Assembly (NCBI RefSeq): GCF_033296635.1
Contig: NW_026944032.1
Location: forward strand, 464,464 to 528,463
Direction: 5' to 3'
From: Dichotomopilus funicola
Lineage: Eukaryota; Ascomycota; Sordariomycetes; Sordariales; Chaetomiaceae
Length of the DNA: 64,000 nucleotides
Shown: positions 63,423 to 64,000 of the stretch, one piece after another
Numbering within the stretch: position 1 is the first letter of the stretch
How the letters are laid out: each line of letters starts with the position of its first letter
Made by a program: the position numbers and the translations under genes
The notes under the pieces: generated by a model
What the model was told of the DNA's origin: nothing
The model's database searches: none
Seen by the model: the letters and a program-made list of their open reading frames with translations, nothing else

Positions 63423-64000
63423 TTTTGGGTGCGTGGGTTCGGGTAACTAGCAACTTTTACTTCGCAAATACTGGGAACAATTGGCCCGTGTTGGCATTTT
63501 CGTGACACTGGGCGCCTACCCTCTACTTCCCTCACCACGTAACGAGTAGTTCTGTTGCATATGCAGGCAAGAAGCAGGCAAACAACCGCCTGGCAACGCC
63601 TCGAACCTGGGTGGCTGCCGGGATAAATCATTGGCGGCCAATTATTCCTCCCCTTTGCTTACCCACTGAAGTTGTGGATTGACCACCGCATTGAACGGCG
63701 TCTGCCTGCCAAAACCGGCGGCATTTCCACGCGAATGCACATACTACCTAGTAGATATCTTATAGTAGCTTAGTTTAAGATATTAGGTTGAATTGCTTCC
63801 TAGAGAACTCTTAACGTCCTCTAGAACAGGTGACTATCGATCTTCATATACTATATATATGCCTTTATCCTCGCTTGGATCACCTGTGTTCTGGTAATGT
63901 AACTGTTGTTGGCTTGCTTCTTTGCTGGTGATCCCGCTTCCTCTCGATCAGGAGGATAACCACACCCGCCCCATAGTGGCTGATCCGGCGGCTGATCCAA
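63423..64000. repeat. AT-rich, repeat-like right edge, possible transposon remnant
   Basis: After a normal 3' flank, the stretch 63745-63870 becomes strongly AT-rich (TAGATATCTTATAGTAGC, TATATATAT). CTAGAACAGGTGA (63821-63833) and TCACCTGTGTTCTGG (63880-63894) form an imperfect inverted repeat. A direct repeat GGCTGATCC occurs twice at about 63978-63998. This could be the edge of a mobile element with RIP-like AT enrichment, which continues outside the window. No coding domain is visible. Confidence 0.35.

Overview
The window is nuclear DNA of a filamentous ascomycete, most likely a Sordariomycete of the Sordariales (Neurospora/Chaetomium/Podospora relatives). Genes are split by short GT-AG introns of about 50-190 bases with CTAAC or CTGAC branch sites. 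There is a Neurospora-type H3K9 methyltransferase (DIM-5), and the spliced proteins look like ordinary ascomycete housekeeping proteins. Coordinates for spliced genes give the outer limits of the coding sequence. Exon limits were worked out by hand from splice sites and reading-frame phase, and they add up to whole codons in every intact gene listed.

Layout. (1) 0.4-6.0 kb: a small carbohydrate cluster made of dihydroxyacetone kinase, a class II ketose-bisphosphate aldolase and a two-domain 3-hydroxyisobutyrate/threonate-type dehydrogenase. The last two are divergent and share a 930-base promoter containing a perfect palindrome. (2) 6.6-16.3 kb: DIM-5, a UBTD-type ubiquitin-like protein with an acylation N-terminus, a GT32 mannosyltransferase-like protein and a single-pass membrane protein. 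(3) 17.5-40.4 kb: a dense housekeeping block with beta-COP (SEC26), Mago nashi, GID4/VID24, TRM11, an RPP40-like RNase P subunit, an ankyrin protein, tRNA ligase TRL1, anthranilate phosphoribosyltransferase, mitochondrial uL10, a DUF4870-like membrane protein and proteasome RPT5. Most of these form divergent or convergent pairs. (4) 40.4-56 kb: a gene-poor accessory stretch with a Clr5-domain protein, a gene fragment lacking its 5' end, a broken OPT transporter and a broken NLR (hydrolase/NB-ARC/TPR) gene. (5) 56-63.4 kb: a secreted glucoamylase with a starch-binding domain, a conserved-looking protein with an apparent frameshift and a multi-pass membrane protein. The right end is AT-rich and repeat-like.

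How the genes relate. The first three enzymes could act together on a C3/C4 sugar or sugar acid. TRM11, RPP40 and TRL1 all act in tRNA maturation and lie within 8 kb of each other. DIM-5 is the methyltransferase that links repeat-induced point mutation (RIP) to heterochromatin in Neurospora, and the NLR pseudogene carries only TAG stops, which fits RIP-type C-to-T change. No wholly novel system is proven here. The best leads are the sugar cluster, a tRNA ligase with a possible mitochondrial leader, and the decaying NLR/OPT island.
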